A stretch of 32,717 bases of DNA from Phytophthora quininea (taxonomy: Eukaryota > Oomycota > Peronosporomycetes > Peronosporales > Peronosporaceae), in contig JAAVTG010000081.1 of assembly GCA_011947345.1 (NCBI GenBank), positions 1 through 32,717 of the forward strand. The letters are read 5' to 3'. This document shows, one piece after another, positions 30,501 to 32,717 of the stretch. The notes beneath the pieces were generated by a model. It was not told the DNA's origin, made no database searches, and saw only the letters and a list, made by a program, of their open reading frames with translations. Positions within the stretch are counted from its first letter, which is position 1. The number at the start of each line of letters is the position of its first letter. Made by a program: the position numbers and the translations under genes.

Positions 30501-31481
30501 TCCGACAACAAACTGTTTGATGGTGTGGACGAGAAGGAGGACTTGATGGCATTGCCCACGATGCCAAAGACTGACAAGGAGATTCGTCATGACAAGCGCA
30601 AGGCGGCGATGGAACGCCAAGAACGTCGTGCCAAGAAGAAGCAAAAGAAGGAGGAGAAGGAGTACGAGCTCGAGTTTGGCACCGAGTTCGACATTGCTGC
30701 ACCTGCCAACTCGGACGAGGAGGCTGCTGCTGAGGAGAGTGATGATGAGGCTACTGCTGAGAAGAAGGCTCTGATTCGCTCGGGCATGGGTGCTGCTCTC
30801 AAGGGCGACCACAGCTCCTCTGACAAGTTTGAAGTTGTCGCTGCAAGTGACGAACCGGAAGAAGACGCTAATGCTCTACCCGTGATGGATGAGCGCAAGT
30901 ACGACTCGGACCACGAGGAGTACGACGCTGAGGACCGTGCCAAGACCCTCGCCCTCGCCACAATGATGATCCAGAAGTCCAAGGCGAAGGACATGATTGA
31001 CGCGAGCTACAATCGCTACGCGTGGAACGACTCGGACAACTTGCCCGACTGGTTCATGGATGACGAGGAGAAGCACTACCGCCCTCAGCTGCCGATCCCT
31101 AAGAACGTGATCAACCAGATGCGCGAGCGCTTTATGGACATGGCCACGAAGCCTGTCAAGAAGGTTGCGGAAGCTCGTGGCCGTAAGCAGCGTCTGCAGA
31201 TGAAGAAGATGAAGGCTGCCAAGAAGAAGGCGACGGATATTGCCAACCTGCCCGACATGTCGACGCGCGAGAAGCTCAAGGCCATCGACCGCGCCATGAA
31301 GGGAGCTCGCCTCAAAAAGGAGAGCAAGGTGTACGTAGTCTCCACTCGCGGTGGTGCCAAGTCTGCTAGCAACACCAAGAAGGGTCAGAAGGGCAAGGTG
31401 AAACTTGTGGACCCTCGTATGAAGAGCGACAAGCGCAACGCCGACATCCGAGCCAAGCGTGGCAAGAAGCGCAAAAGATAA
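27558..31481 (+). CDS. SPB1: SPB1/FTSJ3-type AdoMet-dependent rRNA 2'-O-methyltransferase, five exons
   Basis: Spb1 is a nucleolar methyltransferase that modifies 25S/28S rRNA and is needed for 60S subunit assembly. Exons: 27558-28275, 28545-28729, 28998-29226, 29726-30153, 30411-31481; with one base restored near 29108, at AAAA 29222-29225 and at TTTT 29999-30002 the sum is 2634 nt, 877 residues, close to yeast and human lengths. The N-terminal RrmJ/FtsJ domain shows '[10 protein letters not shown]', '[13 protein letters not shown]' (AdoMet loop), 'CDGAPN' and '[11 protein letters not shown]', which carry the K-D-K part of the catalytic tetrad. Acidic stretches ('[10 protein letters not shown]') follow, and exon 5 is the Spb1 C-terminal domain ('[16 protein letters not shown]', '[14 protein letters not shown]') ending in a Lys/Arg tail 'RGKKRKR'. 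The start is fixed by the conserved '[14 protein letters not shown]'. A perfect core promoter lies upstream. Confidence 0.93.
29227..29725 (+). other. 499-nt intron of SPB1, TG-rich, with stem-loop candidates
   Basis: Bounded by AG|GTAAGC and TATAG|G. Its first 60 bases are TG-rich, as in the other long SPB1 introns (269, 268 and 257 nt). It contains short perfect stems such as AGCCTT/AAGGCT (about 29580-29600) and CCAAT/ATTGG (about 29514-29536). No complete set of box C/D or H/ACA motifs was found. An open frame inside it (29371-29559) has no recognisable content. Confidence 0.6.
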
Positions 31482-31536
31482 GCGTGCTCTGCCAGTTTTG
31501 TTCTGCATAGAAGCTTTTTAACTTATCGACAACGTC

Positions 31537-31542
31537 AATAAA
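31537..31542 (+). terminator. Polyadenylation signal AATAAA of SPB1
   Basis: AATAAA lies 56 bp after the SPB1 stop codon and 55 bp before the stop codon of the convergent gene, so the two 3' untranslated regions probably overlap. Confidence 0.55.
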
Positions 31543-31596
31543 GCCTAAGATTATGTATCATGGAACTCATCGCGTTCACTTTGGCTGATCGCTACG

Positions 31597-32717
31597 CTAC
31601 GAAGCTCGTGCCTCTCGCCACTCCCAGGGCTCGTGCTTGTGCACTTTGCTGTTTTGAACGTCTGCCGAGTAGCCAAGTCGCTCGCTAGCTTCGCCATGCA
31701 AGAAGTAATAAGACATCTTCTTCGGAGCGTGTCTTGGCTGTTGTCGGAGCGGTGTTGCCGTTGGCATGCGAGCATTGCCACCATTCCGCACCCTTGAGTG
31801 TCGCTGCTTGTATTGCTCGTGGACCAACTGACTGATCTTGTTGAAGCTGCACACTGGACAGGGCGTCTCGCTAGCGGCACGTTTGAATTCACGCGTGAAA
31901 GCTTGCCTGGTTGAGAGTAGAGGCATAGGCAGCGAATTCATGCGCTTCTCGAACTCGGGGACCACCTCTTCTTCGAACACGCGCTTAGGGAAGAGATGCC
32001 CGCAAGTAAACGCCTTCACATGCGTCTCGAGGGGTCCGTTTTCCCAAGTGCTTGGGCCGAATGAGGGGCAATGAGAACCACTCCATGCGAAAGATCGTTC
32101 TCCACGACGTTGTTCTTGACCAGCTCCAGTAGTTTGAGTGTCTCGGACACTTGCGAGCTGTCGCGGTCTTTCTCCAGAAACGAGACGCAGACTCGGAACA
32201 GGAACTGTCCTGAGAACGGGAGCTCCTGGCATCTCAGTACCCACTCCTTGTCACGGTCATCGAACCCACGACCGCTGCCATTCTGCGAGGTGGGCCCCAC
32301 GAAAGATTCAACTCCAATGATCGAGTCTACAACTTCGGAGAAGAAAATCTGCGCAAGTAAGGGTGCCACGTGGGTGAATACATCCGGATCGATAAGGAAC
32401 ACTTCGAGCACTGTACGTTTGAGCCCATAGTCGAACCACTTGACTAGAAGACGTGCGAGGATGGCTGCTCGCACTTGGTCAGAGATAACCTCCGAGGTAT
32501 GGTTTTGAACGACCAGGGAGTTTAACAAACCGAGTAGTTCCTCACGCATTTGCTCCTGGAATTCAGACTCCTCCGACGCAGCACTCCTAATTGAATCATC
32601 CGAATATTGACGTTGACGTTTAGCAGATGTAGGCTCTTCTGGGGGCGCCAGTGACTGAGCGTTGTGCGAATGTAGTCTACACTCAAGAGCCTCCACCAAC
32701 TCGCCATGAACTTCGTA
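31597..32717 (-). CDS. Unidentified protein with Cys/His-rich, RING-like C-terminus (5' end outside window)
   Basis: The frame is open to the window edge, so the N-terminus is missing. The visible part is largely helical ('FQEQMREELLGLLNSLVV', 'WFDYGLKRTVLEVFLID') after a charged segment with a basic patch 'SAKRQRQYSDD'. One base missing from GGGG 32065-32068 joins 'HGVVLIAPSFGPSTWENG' across the frame change. The C-terminal region has 'AFTCGHLFP' and, about 50 residues on, 'CPVCSF', a C-x-H plus C-x-x-C arrangement that could bind zinc as in RING-like folds. I do not recognise the family. It converges on SPB1. Confidence 0.6.

Noticed and set aside
1..32717. Secreted RXLR or Crinkler-type effector genes
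   Set aside because: No signal peptide followed by an RXLR-dEER or LFLAK motif was seen in any plausible frame.

Overview
The window reads as nuclear DNA of an oomycete, most likely a Phytophthora- or Pythium-like species. The reasons are compact genes with short GT-AG introns (58-68 nt in two genes), a near-perfect oomycete INR+FPR core promoter ahead of the SPB1 gene, a receptor-like TKL kinase and an ankyrin-TKL kinase of the kind expanded in oomycetes, and a DIRS-type tyrosine-recombinase retrotransposon. No RNA genes, CRISPR arrays or bacterial-type features were seen.

Layout, left to right. (1) 1-2600 (+): C-terminal part of the proteasome adaptor ECM29. (2) 2643-4606 (-): single-pass receptor-like kinase with an in-frame TGA in its membrane helix. 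(3) 4.6-6.2 kb: no gene I can support. (4) 6222-7217 (+): PB1 protein with a UBA/CUE-like C-terminus. (5) 7511-12311 (+): a very large ankyrin-pseudokinase-kinase protein. (6) 12708-19130 (+): a third, already degenerate TKL kinase, split in its catalytic loop by a 5.7-kb DIRS-like element (13041-18726) carrying Gag, reverse transcriptase-RNase H and tyrosine recombinase. (7) 19151-22496 (-): C-terminal-motor kinesin (kinesin-14 type) whose N-terminus carries a CEP164-like WW module. (8) 22617-23623 (-): five-exon Vti1-like Qb-SNARE, divergent over 137 bp from (9) 23761-27327 (+): seven-exon polytopic membrane metallophosphoesterase. (10) 27558-31481 (+): five-exon SPB1 rRNA methyltransferase with unusually long introns. 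(11) 31597-32717 (-): C-terminal part of an unidentified protein with a Cys/His-rich tail, cut by the window edge.

About twenty single-base reading-frame breaks occur, nearly all explained as one base missing from a homopolymer run. They hit conserved housekeeping genes (ECM29, kinesin, SNARE, SPB1), kinases and the transposon alike. With one base restored at each, the exon sums of the SNARE, phosphoesterase and SPB1 and the open lengths of the kinesin and the ankyrin-kinase become exact multiples of three. I therefore read most of them as consensus errors of a long-read assembly and annotate through them. The TGA in the receptor kinase is not of this type.

Functionally the window mixes housekeeping (proteasome quality control, ribosome biogenesis, vesicle fusion, microtubule motor) with an accessory kinase-rich stretch from about 2.6 to 19.1 kb where the signalling genes, the degenerate kinase and the transposon sit together.
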